DNA of 64,000 nucleotides from JBJYKD01 sp049310025 (GTDB lineage: Bacteria; Bacillota; Thermosediminibacteria; Thermosediminibacterales; Tepidanaerobacteraceae): positions 62,001 through 126,000 of the forward strand of contig NZ_JBJYKD010000001.1 in NCBI RefSeq assembly GCF_049310025.1. Reading direction: 5' to 3'. How positions within the stretch are numbered: position 1 is the stretch's first letter; the number at the start of each line of letters is the position of its first letter. This document shows positions 7,750 to 16,566 of this stretch, piece after piece. The translations under genes were made by a program, and so were the position numbers. Below the pieces are notes generated by a model. The model was not told the origin of the DNA. It ran no database searches and saw nothing but the letters and a program-made list of their open reading frames with translations.

Positions 7750-9066
7750 TTATTTTATTTTAGACAAAAACCGGTCGTTAACCCTGTCCTGCAGGTACAC
7801 TTTATAATACTTCCCCGGGTCGGTATCTTTATAGATCTTATAGCCTTCATCCACGCATGAAGGGCATGCATCCCTGGGGATGGTGATGGCGAAAATCTCG
7901 TAACCCAGGTCCGCCCTGGAATGGACGGTATTCAGGCCGGAGCAATCGGGGCATACCTTAAACTTCTGGGTTTGTTCTTCTAAAATTCCATCGGTATCGT
8001 AGTATACCCGCCTCGGCCTTAAAACATAATCCTTGCCCTTCAAGGCCTCCCTGGCTATTTCTTCTCTCTTCTTCCACCGCTCATAAATTATTTCACATAG
8101 CCCTTTTATGTACTCGGTTATCCGCAAGGGCTGCTTAAGCTTTTCCGGATCAAAGTCCGGCTCTTTTACATGGGAATAGTCCAGCCCCGCCATGGCGAGG
8201 ATTATGCCCAGGTTCACGTACGGAAGGGCACCCTCAATGGAATAACCGCCTTCTAACACGGCTATATCAGGGGAAAGTCTGTGGTTTAATTCGGCATAGC
8301 CCTGAGCTGTAAAATTCATGTTTGTTATGGGATCAGTGTAATGGTTGTCCTGGCCGGCGGAATTTACGACAAGGTCCGGTTTGTATTCTTCCAGGATGGG
8401 CAGGACCAAATTGTCCAGGACGTAAAGGAAACCCTCTTCGCCGGTGCCCGGCGGCAGGGGTATATTTATGTTGTAGCCGATAGCGCCGGGACCTCCGAAT
8501 TCATCCAAAAAACCCGTGCCGGGGTAAAGCGTGCGGCCGTCCTGGTGGAACGATATGTAAAGGGTATTTTTGTCGTTCCAGTATATATCCTGGGTCCCGT
8601 CTCCGTGGTGGCAATCGGTGTCCACAACGGCCACCCTCAGATCGCCAAAATCTTTTCTTATATTCTCCAGCATTACGGCTTCGATATTAATGATGCAAAA
8701 ACCCCGGTCTCCATACACAACCCGCTGGGCATGATGCCCCGGAGGCCTTACAATGGCAAAAGCTTTGTCCACCTCCTTGTTCATTACCGCCCGCGCCGCC
8801 TGTATGGCGCCGCCGGCGGAAATAAGGTGAGACTCGGTAACCCTTGCCCTTACATCGGGCACGCAAAAATGGACCCTTTCTACATCTTTTTCTTCAGCCA
8901 AACGGGGGTTGTAGAATTTAATGCCTTCTATATCGGCAATCCCTTCTTCAAAAACCTCGTCCCGGGTATAAAGAAGCCTTTCCTCCCGCTCAGGATGGGT
9001 TGGGCTTATGGCCCAGTCAAAAGCCGGGAAAAATACCAGCCCCAATCTATTTTTAGCCCTCAGCAT
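7750..9066 (-). CDS. HDAC-fold deacetylase with C-terminal Cys motif
   Basis: This 438-residue histone-deacetylase/AcuC superfamily enzyme hydrolyses an acetyl-amide (acetyl-lysine or acetylpolyamine type). Conserved features are RPPGHH at 107-112, DTDCHHGDGT at 149-158 (zinc ligands Asp151 and His153), NSAGQD near 235-240 (third ligand Asp240) and the catalytic-Tyr motif EGGY near 272-275. Beyond the usual domain lies an extension with two CPxC pairs (CPDC and CPSC) that looks like a zinc ribbon. The ATG at 9066 has GAGGTG 6 bases upstream; a GTG at 9075 would overlap it. The start overlaps the hydantoinase-family stop by 14 bases, so the two are translationally linked. Confidence 0.9.
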   Translation of the reverse strand: MLRAKNRLGLVFFPAFDWAISPTHPEREERLLYTRDEVFEEGIADIEGIKFYNPRLAEEKDVERVHFCVPDVRARVTESHLISAGGAIQAARAVMNKEVDKAFAIVRPPGHHAQRVVYGDRGFCIINIEAVMLENIRKDFGDLRVAVVDTDCHHGDGTQDIYWNDKNTLYISFHQDGRTLYPGTGFLDEFGGPGAIGYNINIPLPPGTGEEGFLYVLDNLVLPILEEYKPDLVVNSAGQDNHYTDPITNMNFTAQGYAELNHRLSPDIAVLEGGYSIEGALPYVNLGIILAMAGLDYSHVKEPDFDPEKLKQPLRITEYIKGLCEIIYERWKKREEIAREALKGKDYVLRPRRVYYDTDGILEEQTQKFKVCPDCSGLNTVHSRADLGYEIFAITIPRDACPSCVDEGYKIYKDTDPGKYYKVYLQDRVNDRFLSKIK

Positions 9067-10732
9067 TTTCCACACCTCGTATTTTGTATAATAGCCCGGG
9101 TTTCATCTGGGCTTTTATCCTCATGTTTCTGCCCACCGTATAAAAACCCCTTACCATGTTGTAACTCTGCTCTTCCGTTATATCGGGTTCTATTTCCAAA
9201 CTATCCGCTCCCTGCCTTTTAGCACTTTCATGCAGTAATTCTAATGCTAACCGCCGGGCCCTCTCCAGATTGAAACTCCTATCTATCTTTCTATACACGC
9301 CCATTTCAGGCACGGACACAATTCCCTGCTCAGTGTCCACAAGCAGAGTTATCTCCGCGGTGGTCCTTGCTAAAGCAGCCCCCACCGCATTGGCCACCTC
9401 ATAATTTTGGGGGGCATTACACGGAATATCGAATTTCTTTTCGAGGACCGGGATCAGGGCTCTGGCCGGGCCGCCGATCACGGTTATGGATCGGGGCTTC
9501 ATCTTTTTGCCGTACAAAAGCTCTCTTACGGTATAGACCGGTTTGCTGTTTATCTCACGGATGAGGCATTCTACGGTTTCTTTTATTATTTCCCCCATCC
9601 TGTCATATACTTTTTCGGCAGCAGCTTTCGGGTCAAGCCCCAGCCCGCGTCCCACTTCCTCCATGGCCGAAAAGGCCCTTTCTCTGTTCCCAAAATCTAA
9701 AAGCCCCAGCACTATCATGGCGTCGCTGGGAGTGGGTTTTGGACCGCCTAAAGCCATGGGAGAGCCCTCCCGCCGGGGCCCTATGGAGAGGTCCCCCTGC
9801 GTGACGCTGATGCTGCTGTCTCCGCCGAGGCCGATGGAGACGCTGAAGATGGATCTGACCAGGGTCGGATAACGCCCTATTTTTATCCCCAGAGGCTCGA
9901 ACAGTGGTACCCCGTCGGCTAAAAAGGAAATATCCGTAGTGGTGCCGCCTACATCCAGCAAAATGGCGTCACCGGAAACGGGATATAAAGCGCATGAACC
10001 CATCAAACTGGCTGCGGGCCCCGACAATATGGTGTTAACCGGAAATTGCTCCCCCGTTTCCAGGCTCATGGTGCCTCCGTCTGCTTTTAAAACATAGACG
10101 GGCGCCTTAATATTTTTCTTTGCGAGGACCTCCCTTATGCTCCGGGAAAATTGAGAAAAAGACCGGTAAACGGCGGAATTGAGGTATGAGGTGAAAACCC
10201 GCCTCGGGAAATTCAATTTTCCGGAAATGGTATGCCCCATGGTGACGGGGAAAAATTTGTCTTCAAGGAGCTTGTATATTTTTATTTCATGCAAAGGATT
10301 CCTCACCGAATATTTGGCAACTACCGCGGCGGCCTGTATGTCCTTTTGTTTGAAACGCCTTACGGCATCCTCTATTTCACCCTGACTGAATCCTTTTACT
10401 TCCCTCCCCCTGTGGTCAATATACCCTCCTATAAAAGCATTTTCCTGGCCGCACGCCAAAAAGCCGGGGTCAATGCCCGGACCGCTTTCTATTATCATAC
10501 CCACAGGCGCAGTTTTTTCTTCCACAATGGCATTGGTGGAGACGGTGGTACTCAGGTTTATCCGCTCTATTTCAGAGGGATTTATTGAGTGAAGAAGATC
10601 ATCCAGGGTGTCACTGATAGTATCCACCAAATTGGAGCGGTCGGTAGGATTTTTAGCGGTGTTTACTATCTCTCCCCTGTCAATGATTACCGCATCGGTA
10701 TGGGTTCCCCCCATATCCAGCCCGACGATCAA
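9053..10732 (-). CDS. Hydantoinase/oxoprolinase (HyuA-like) family protein
   Basis: This 559-residue ASKHA-fold protein has GLDMGGTHTDAVI at residues 4-16, STNAIVE near 85, a second phosphate-binding segment LDVGGTTTDISFL near 259-271, and VIGGPARALIP near 430. This is the HyuA/5-oxoprolinase family, which opens imide or lactam rings using ATP. The length is shorter than typical HyuA (about 650-700), so substrate assignment is unsafe. The TTG start follows GGAGG by 8 bases. It sits between murB and the deacetylase. The overlap with the deacetylase suggests a shared job, perhaps on an N-acyl compound; that is inference. Confidence 0.82.
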   Translation of the reverse strand: MIVGLDMGGTHTDAVIIDRGEIVNTAKNPTDRSNLVDTISDTLDDLLHSINPSEIERINLSTTVSTNAIVEEKTAPVGMIIESGPGIDPGFLACGQENAFIGGYIDHRGREVKGFSQGEIEDAVRRFKQKDIQAAAVVAKYSVRNPLHEIKIYKLLEDKFFPVTMGHTISGKLNFPRRVFTSYLNSAVYRSFSQFSRSIREVLAKKNIKAPVYVLKADGGTMSLETGEQFPVNTILSGPAASLMGSCALYPVSGDAILLDVGGTTTDISFLADGVPLFEPLGIKIGRYPTLVRSIFSVSIGLGGDSSISVTQGDLSIGPRREGSPMALGGPKPTPSDAMIVLGLLDFGNRERAFSAMEEVGRGLGLDPKAAAEKVYDRMGEIIKETVECLIREINSKPVYTVRELLYGKKMKPRSITVIGGPARALIPVLEKKFDIPCNAPQNYEVANAVGAALARTTAEITLLVDTEQGIVSVPEMGVYRKIDRSFNLERARRLALELLHESAKRQGADSLEIEPDITEEQSYNMVRGFYTVGRNMRIKAQMKPGLLYKIRGVENAEG

Positions 10733-10750
10733 TTTAAATGCCTCCTTTTG

Positions 10751-11662
10751 CTATTCGCCCTTGATTTGTATTTCAAGCTCCAGGTCCACATCAAATTTAT
10801 CTTTTATCACTTTTTGGATATGGCTTATTAATTTAAGTACATCCTCACAGGTGGCGTTATCCACATTTACAATAAAACCGGCATGCAGGTCCGATACCAT
10901 GGCTCCTCCAATCCTGTAACCTTTAAGGCCGGCCTTTTCGATGAGGCGACCCGCAAAGTTCCCCGGCGGCCTTTTAAAAGCACTGCCGGCACTGGGAAAG
11001 TTTAAGGGCTGCTTCTCCTTTCTCCAGGTGAGATAATCCTCCATTTTCATTTTTATCTCATCGGGGTTTCCGGGTTTCAGCTCCATCTCTATTTCAAGCA
11101 GAATTCTATCTCCTCTTTGAAGGACACAGCGGCGGTATGAGTACTCCAGTTCGTTTTTTGACATCTCGTATACGTTCCCGTCCATGTCCAGGACTTTGAC
11201 TTTACTTACAACATCCGCCATTTCTCCGCCGTAGGCTCCAGCGTTCATAACCACGGCCCCTCCCACGGTGCCGGGTATGCCGCTCGCAAATTCAAGGCCG
11301 CTCAGACTATTTTCCTGCGCCGCCCTGGCCGCAACCGACAGGGGCACTCCCGCCTTACACCGTAAAATATTATTCTCCACTTCTATATCGTTAAAGTTTT
11401 GAGCAAGTTTTATCACCGCCCCTCTAATCCCCCTGTCTTTTACCAGAAGGTTTGTTCCATTCCCCATCACAAAAAAGGGGATATTTTCTTTTTTGAAAAG
11501 CATTACTGCTTTTCTTACCTCTTCAACATCTACCGGCAAAATCAGAATATCGGCGGGGCCTCCAATGCGAAAGGAAGTATGGTTTTTCAGCGGTTCTTTT
11601 ATTTTAATCCGGTCTTCGGACAACATATTTTTCAATTCATTGTATATCCTTACCAGGTCCAT
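10751..11662 (-). CDS. murB: UDP-N-acetylenolpyruvoylglucosamine reductase
   Basis: This 303-residue type II MurB reduces UDP-GlcNAc-enolpyruvate to UDP-MurNAc with NADPH and FAD in peptidoglycan precursor synthesis. Visible features are the FAD-binding segments TSFRIGGPADIL near 29 and NGTNLL near 63-68, SGIPGTVGGAV near 127-137, the catalytic-Ser segment SAGSAFKRP near 224-232, and the terminal Glu region LELEIQIKGE. The ATG follows GGGAAG. It lies 18 bases upstream of the hydantoinase-family gene on the same strand. Confidence 0.95.
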   Translation of the reverse strand: MDLVRIYNELKNMLSEDRIKIKEPLKNHTSFRIGGPADILILPVDVEEVRKAVMLFKKENIPFFVMGNGTNLLVKDRGIRGAVIKLAQNFNDIEVENNILRCKAGVPLSVAARAAQENSLSGLEFASGIPGTVGGAVVMNAGAYGGEMADVVSKVKVLDMDGNVYEMSKNELEYSYRRCVLQRGDRILLEIEMELKPGNPDEIKMKMEDYLTWRKEKQPLNFPSAGSAFKRPPGNFAGRLIEKAGLKGYRIGGAMVSDLHAGFIVNVDNATCEDVLKLISHIQKVIKDKFDVDLELEIQIKGE

Positions 11663-11812
11663 AATATCTTCCCTTCTTCCAGTCTGAAAAGATTTAAAAC
11701 ATCCAGATAAGTTTATTTCTATATTATTAACGACATTTCCTGCTAAAATTTAAAGACAATCTTCGGAAGTTCCTTTATCTAATTATATATATATGTATGC
11801 CCGAAAAATATT

Positions 11813-12055
11813 TTAGCTTATATTTTTCAGTATGTCCAAAGGATTTTCACCGGATATCAGGTTGTAAAAGCTTATCTTCTCATCCCGGTCTATTACGATA
11901 AAGGCCCTGGGAGAAATGCAACAGCCGAATCCAAAGCTGAAACTATCAAAACAACCGAAAGTTACATTCATTAGAGGTATAAACGTGATGCCGTTTATAA
12001 TTTTGGGAGAGCCCATTATTATCTCGTCAAAAAATTCGTTTTCTTTAAAGACCAT
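11813..12055 (-). CDS. Short GerW/YtfJ-like protein
   Basis: This 80-residue protein ends with a pattern seen in GerW/YtfJ sporulation proteins: a glycine-rich stretch (FGFGCCISPRAFIVI) followed by a short strand-rich tail. GerW proteins are needed for normal spore germination in Bacillus; the biochemical role is unknown. The Gly-rich run here is reduced and contains a Cys-Cys pair, and the protein is shorter than the usual 110-150 residues, so it is a distant or minimal member. The ATG at 12055 has GGAGAGGG 6 bases upstream. It stands alone between murB and a relic region. Confidence 0.55.
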   Translation of the reverse strand: MVFKENEFFDEIIMGSPKIINGITFIPLMNVTFGCFDSFSFGFGCCISPRAFIVIDRDEKISFYNLISGENPLDILKNIS

Positions 12056-12208
12056 AATTATCCCTCTCCAACCTTGCAATATCCGCAATATATACTACCT
12101 ATATAATACCCAATGTCTGGTGTATTTTTCCGCCCTGAGCCTTATAAAATTTACGCGATGCGAGCGAATTTTAAAGGAATATAACAAAAATTGTTGAAAA
12201 TATAAATT

Positions 12209-12433
12209 GTGGAACACCTGGTCCTCGGCGGGTATAAATTGCTTCAGGTCGACGAGGAGGGAAAAATATGAGACCGTGGGCATCTGGAGGCATCGGGCCC
12301 CCATGTAATAAAAGAAGGCGGTAAATTCCAGATAGAAGCCGTCATCACCGATGTAGATAATGATAATATTACCGCTTACTATTACCGCCAGAGCGGAACA
12401 GCGGATTTTGACAAAGCGCTGAATATTTTTTAG
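12209..12433 (+). pseudogene. Frameshifted relic of a small protein gene
   Basis: The frame beginning GTG at 12209 (EHLVLGGYKLLQVDEEGK) is closed by TGA at 12269-12271. The +1 frame continues sensibly (YETVGIWRHRAPM). The original frame then resumes (HVIKEGGKFQIEAVITDVD...) to TAG at 12433. Losing one A in the A5 run near 12262 and gaining one C in the C5 run near 12298 would give one coherent protein of about 74 residues. I cannot name a family. Either the gene is broken, or the assembly has homopolymer errors. No clear ribosome site is seen. Confidence 0.45.
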
Positions 12434-13779
12434 TTAAGCTCCATTGGCCGCACAGATTTTTTGTTGCCAGCCAGTATTTTTTCCACCTCACGGGCCGCGT
12501 CCTCCAGAGCCTGGGAGGGGGTTTTTTTTCGAAGCAGGGCCTGCCTCACCTGGGCGGTCACCGCTTCATCAACCCCGTGCCAATTTTCAATTTTAGGGGG
12601 GACCCGGGAAGCGTCAAGAATTTCCTTCATTCTTTTCATGTATGGGTCAGAAACAACCTTTTGCTGTGCTTCAATACGCGCGGGGAAAACGCCGTAATCG
12701 GCAAGGGCCTCCTGCTCCTTCTCCGAGGTGATAAAGCGCAAAAACTCCGCGCAGGCGGCTTTTCTGGCATTATCCCCACGCTTAAAAATAGCATAACCCG
12801 ATACCAGTGCAAAGTTTACGGGCTCTCTTTGCCCCTTCGGATAATGGGCCACCTCAAATTCAAACCCTTTCTCCGCCTTTTGCCTGTCGGCCAGTATCTT
12901 TACGGCCCAGGAACCAGCGGGGTAGACGGCTATTTTCCTCTTTTCGGCAAAGTCCCCCCATACCGCGTTTTCGTCAATAGCGCCGTATTCTTCCTCGGGC
13001 ACCACCCTGTATTTTGCGGCCAGGTCAACCATTTTGGAAAGGGCGGAAACTCCTTCGGGGCTGTTTAAGGCAAAATTTCCGTCTTCGTCAAATATTTTTG
13101 CCCCATCCATGGTCAAGAACCCCCATATCTGATAGCTGCCGGGAGATAAATACAGATTGAAGCCGTAATAAACCTCTTTATCCCTTTTGGTTTTATAAGT
13201 TAGTTTTTGAAGGGCCCGAACGAATTCGTCATAAGTCCACCTGCCGTCCTGCGGGATGGCCGCACCTCTGCCCTTAAAGGAGTCCAAATTTAAAAAAAGC
13301 CCGTGGGTAGTCATAAACCAGGGATAACCGTAGATTCTACCCTGATACGTCACCGCCTCCAGAGCCTTTGGATCATATTTTGAAAGCTCCGATTCACTGA
13401 AAAACTCATCCAGCGGCTCCAGGTAACCGCCTGCAATGAAATCGAAATCCGACGCCACCGGGGCTATATCCGGGTAGGTTCCCGTGGAGGCCGCCGCCCT
13501 CAGTTCTATCATGCCGTATTCCCATTTTAGCTTTCGAAGGTGAATAAAAACGCCCGGATGGGATCTTTCGAATTCCGCAATCTTTTTTTCAATCCACCCG
13601 AACCGGTTGCCGTTTTTATCAGGCCATCGCGGAAAATCCCACAGTGTTATAACTCCCTTCCATGTTTCTTCTTTTTCCTCTTTTACATCCTGTTTATTTA
13701 TACCGCAAGCTGTAAAATAAACTGCTGACAGCAGCATGAGCGCCATGCACAAAAATAGGGCAAAAGGCCGCCGGCACAC
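12430..13779 (-). CDS. Extracellular sugar-type solute-binding lipoprotein (orphan)
   Basis: This roughly 449-residue family-1 extracellular solute-binding protein has a lipoprotein signal (LFLCMALMLLSAVYFTAC). The body has features of carbohydrate ABC receptors: TLWDFPRW near 46, a YPDIAPVASDF segment, YGYPWF, and a GSWAVKILADRQ strand. It would bind a sugar or oligosaccharide outside the membrane. No permease or ATPase lies beside it, so it must share components encoded elsewhere or act as a sensor. GTG at 13779 is preferred because GGAGGGG lies 6 bases upstream; an in-frame TTG at 13794 overlaps that site. Its stop abuts the frameshifted relic on the opposite strand. Confidence 0.85.
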   Translation of the reverse strand: MCRRPFALFLCMALMLLSAVYFTACGINKQDVKEEKEETWKGVITLWDFPRWPDKNGNRFGWIEKKIAEFERSHPGVFIHLRKLKWEYGMIELRAAASTGTYPDIAPVASDFDFIAGGYLEPLDEFFSESELSKYDPKALEAVTYQGRIYGYPWFMTTHGLFLNLDSFKGRGAAIPQDGRWTYDEFVRALQKLTYKTKRDKEVYYGFNLYLSPGSYQIWGFLTMDGAKIFDEDGNFALNSPEGVSALSKMVDLAAKYRVVPEEEYGAIDENAVWGDFAEKRKIAVYPAGSWAVKILADRQKAEKGFEFEVAHYPKGQREPVNFALVSGYAIFKRGDNARKAACAEFLRFITSEKEQEALADYGVFPARIEAQQKVVSDPYMKRMKEILDASRVPPKIENWHGVDEAVTAQVRQALLRKKTPSQALEDAAREVEKILAGNKKSVRPMELN

Positions 13780-13852
13780 ACATATCCCCTCCAAATAGAC
13801 CTTTTACCCTATCTATATTATTTTATATTTAACTTTATGATAGATTAAGCAT

Positions 13853-14704
13853 TTAACAGTCGACGGTCTCGGTCAATCTCTTAAAATTCTTCATGATCAC
13901 TCTTGTAATCTCTCCGGGCACACCGTCCCCGATAATCTTGCCGTCCACCTTGACAACGGGCATCACTTCGGTCATCGTCCCCGACACAAACACCTCATCG
14001 GCATCAAAAAGGTCCTGCAGTGAAAAAACCTCTTCAGAAAAATCTATCCGGTTGTCCCCGGCTATTTCGAGCACCACGCTTCGGGTTATGCCGTGCAGTA
14101 TCAAATTATTGGCGGGATGTGTCAACAGCTTTTTATTTCTCACTATAAAGACATTGCTGCTGGAGGCTTCGGTGACACAGCCGCCCCTGTGGAATATAGC
14201 CTCATAAGCTCCCGCCTTCCTGGCTTTTTCCTTTGCAATGGAGTTTGCCAGAAGCTGAACCGTTTTTATGTTGCACCTGGTCCAGCGTTCGTCCGGGACA
14301 GTTATGGCCATAACCCCGTTTTCATAAAATTCTTCGGCCTGTCCTCTGGCTTCTCTCACGATTACTACCCAGGTGCAGGAAGTGCCTTCGGGAAACGCGT
14401 GCTGGCGCTCAGCAGCCCCCCTGGTGACCTGAATATATACCGACGCGTTGTTGTACCCGCTTTCCTTTACGGCCTGGCGGCACACCCTTTCAAGGTTATC
14501 CAGGCCGAAGTCCAGGTGCATATAAATCTCATCGGCACCTTTTTTTAATCTTGCCAGGTGCCTGTCAAGGTAAAAAAACCTGCCCCCGTAAACTCTCACC
14601 ACTTCGTAAATACCGTCTCCGAACTGGAATCCCCGATCTTCCACGGAGACTTTTGCATTTTCGTATTCCATCCTTTGTCCGTTCAAGTAAACAATCGCTG
14701 GCAT
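13853..14704 (-). CDS. dat: D-amino-acid transaminase (class IV PLP)
   Basis: This 283-residue fold-type IV aminotransferase has the features of D-alanine aminotransferase: YLNGQRMEYENAKVSVEDRG at the start, FGDGIYEV near 28-35, the DERWTRCNIKTVQLL segment with the PLP Lys near 146, EASSSNVF near 178-185, and a VSGTMTEVMPV region. It exchanges amino groups between D-alanine, 2-oxoglutarate and D-glutamate, feeding peptidoglycan synthesis. A branched-chain aminotransferase is the alternative, but DERW...NIK favours the D-amino acid type. A GGGGGG site precedes the ATG. It follows the PHP gene by 22 bases on the same strand. Confidence 0.85.
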   Translation of the reverse strand: MPAIVYLNGQRMEYENAKVSVEDRGFQFGDGIYEVVRVYGGRFFYLDRHLARLKKGADEIYMHLDFGLDNLERVCRQAVKESGYNNASVYIQVTRGAAERQHAFPEGTSCTWVVIVREARGQAEEFYENGVMAITVPDERWTRCNIKTVQLLANSIAKEKARKAGAYEAIFHRGGCVTEASSSNVFIVRNKKLLTHPANNLILHGITRSVVLEIAGDNRIDFSEEVFSLQDLFDADEVFVSGTMTEVMPVVKVDGKIIGDGVPGEITRVIMKNFKRLTETVDC

Positions 14705-14726
14705 GAAAAAAACCCCCCTTGAAAAA

Positions 14727-15485
14727 TTAAATTTTTACCCCGGATTTGCAGCCGGGAGCAAACTCCCTTCCTTTAGATTTCAAAAAAGATATCACCTTCT
14801 CCATTGAAGTATTTAATATATTCTTATAAGATACTCCCGCCTGTTTTATAATCTCTACGGCTTTATCAAAATTACCCACATCGCAACATATATGGGCGTC
14901 GCTCCCCACCGCAATCCCTGCCCCCAATTCGGCTGCTTTTTTAGCAATTAACAGGCAGTTTTCCTCACTTCCCCGGCGGCTCACGGTAAAGGAACTGTTG
15001 TTGATTTCTATGTAAACGTTGTATTCCACCGCCGCCTCCACAACCCTGTCTATGTCTATGGGAAATTCGGGGTTCCCCGGGTGAACCAGTATGTCCACAT
15101 ACGGGTTTTTCATGGCTTCTATGGCCGCGCGGGTGTTGTCTTCCACACTTCCGCCGGGGAAGCAGTAAGTATGAAAACCCGCCAGGACTATATCCAGGGT
15201 TTTTAAATAGGCTTCCTGCAGATCCAGCGTGCCGTCAAAATCCATTATATTAGCTTCAATGCCCCTTAATACATATACTCCCTCTATCTGCCTGGGAACC
15301 ACCTTTATATTCCCGAAATGATAATAATGCGGCCCACCCGGAAGGGCGGGACCATGATCCGTAATGGCTATCATCCTGAGCCCTTTCCTGGCCGCTTCCC
15401 GGGCGTTTTCCATGATTGTGCTGTAGGCATGCCCGCTGGCAACGGTGTGGCAGTGGGTATCCACTTCAAAAATCAAACAAACCAC
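14727..15485 (-). CDS. PHP-domain phosphatase (YcdX-like)
   Basis: This protein of about 250 residues is a PHP-fold metal-dependent hydrolase. Metal-binding motifs are DTHCHT near 9-14, ITDHGP near 41-46, an EAN segment near 77, HTYC near 105, HPGNPEF near 136, and the terminal SDAH near 197-200. YcdX/YcdY-type relatives hydrolyse phosphoesters with a three-metal centre; the true substrate is unknown. The start is uncertain: GTG at 15485 is only 7 bases after the upstream stop, and TTG three codons later has a better spaced AGGGGTGG site. It belongs to the gene run from hprK to dat. Confidence 0.82.
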   Translation of the reverse strand: MVCLIFEVDTHCHTVASGHAYSTIMENAREAARKGLRMIAITDHGPALPGGPHYYHFGNIKVVPRQIEGVYVLRGIEANIMDFDGTLDLQEAYLKTLDIVLAGFHTYCFPGGSVEDNTRAAIEAMKNPYVDILVHPGNPEFPIDIDRVVEAAVEYNVYIEINNSSFTVSRRGSEENCLLIAKKAAELGAGIAVGSDAHICCDVGNFDKAVEIIKQAGVSYKNILNTSMEKVISFLKSKGREFAPGCKSGVKI

Positions 15486-15492
15486 CCCTATA

Positions 15493-16548
15493 TCAGCTTT
15501 TCAACCTCTCCTTTAAAATGTTAATGGAGCCTATTTCGGTAGGATCCTTCTGGTTTAAGATCGCAAGATAAGCGCTCACATAATCCCCAAACATTATCTG
15601 GTACCACATTCTTTCAAGAGGGGTCTCACCCCGGGGCCATATTTCGGTGACGCCGCTCACCCTCTCCTTGATTAAATCCAGAGTAATTTGTATTCGCCTG
15701 TTTATTCGTTCGTTTTCATCCGGGGACCTAAGTATAACTATTTCCATCACTCTCAGCAAACTCTTGTCGCCTTCAAAACCCATTATCTCGTTGTGGTTGA
15801 GTTCCGGGAAAACGTTATGATAAGCCGGGTGCTTGGCGTTTTCATTGAACTGGCCTTTCCATCTTACCGCCACAACCTCGGTGGTCCCGGAGGAACCGTA
15901 TATTATCGGCAGCCTGCCGAAAAGTTTTCTCGCCAGTTGCTTTGCGGGATTATCCTTTTCGGGTATTTCCGGGCGGAGATGTTCTCTTGTTTCTCTTAAA
16001 AGCCTGATAACCCCTCCCGCATCAAAATACCTCCTGCTTACAATGCCCTGCTCTTCAAGGACCACCAGCAGCGGAAAAAAGGAATAACCCAGGGCCGCCC
16101 TGGGAGGAAGGCCTCCGGGAATGGTTATCACCGGCACTTCGCCGGAAAGAGCCTTTTTCTTAAGTTCTCCTCCGGTGGTTATGACCACAACTTTGGCCTT
16201 TTTCTTTACGGCCTCATCGTAAGCCGCGAGTGTCTCCTCGGTATTTCCCGAGTAGCTTGAAGCAATGACCAGGGTCTTTTCATCCACAAAGGCCGGGAGA
16301 TTGTAATCCCTGTTTACAATGATGGGGACCGTGGCTTTGTCCTGGATTATCATCCTCACAAGATCGCCGCCTATGGCTGAACCGCCAAGGCCGGTGATGA
16401 CCACATTCACTATATTGTGAAATCGAAGGCCCCTCACTGACTCCCCGGCGATTTTCAGGGCCTCCTCGCAGTGGTCTGGAAGGCGGTAAATGAGATCCAG
16501 CATCCCGCCCTTATCCAGTTCTCTTATGCGTGGCAAATCATCCAACAT
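15493..16548 (-). CDS. Bifunctional phosphoglucose/phosphomannose isomerase
   Basis: This 351-residue SIS-domain isomerase is of the type that interconverts glucose-6-P or mannose-6-P with fructose-6-P. The first SIS domain shows VITGLGGSAIGGDLVR near 50-65 and ASSYSGNTEETL near 96-107. The second carries IYGSSGTTEVVAVRWKGQ and ELNHNEIMGFE, a segment with catalytic His and Glu. Length matches the archaeal/clostridial Pgi/Pmi group rather than classical Pgi (about 450-550). It links glycolysis with mannose and cell-wall sugars. The ATG follows GAGGGG. It lies 18 bases after hprK on the same strand. Confidence 0.9.
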   Translation of the reverse strand: MLDDLPRIRELDKGGMLDLIYRLPDHCEEALKIAGESVRGLRFHNIVNVVITGLGGSAIGGDLVRMIIQDKATVPIIVNRDYNLPAFVDEKTLVIASSYSGNTEETLAAYDEAVKKKAKVVVITTGGELKKKALSGEVPVITIPGGLPPRAALGYSFFPLLVVLEEQGIVSRRYFDAGGVIRLLRETREHLRPEIPEKDNPAKQLARKLFGRLPIIYGSSGTTEVVAVRWKGQFNENAKHPAYHNVFPELNHNEIMGFEGDKSLLRVMEIVILRSPDENERINRRIQITLDLIKERVSGVTEIWPRGETPLERMWYQIMFGDYVSAYLAILNQKDPTEIGSINILKERLKS

Positions 16549-16566
16549 GTTTACCCCTCCCAGGAT

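Noticed and set aside
8341..9222. 293-codon plus-strand reading frame
   Set aside because: It lies entirely over the deacetylase and hydantoinase-family genes on the other strand, lacks a ribosome site and resembles no family.
12209..12433. Selenocysteine readthrough of the TGA at 12269
   Set aside because: No hairpin of SECIS type follows, and the flanking frames fit homopolymer frameshifts better.
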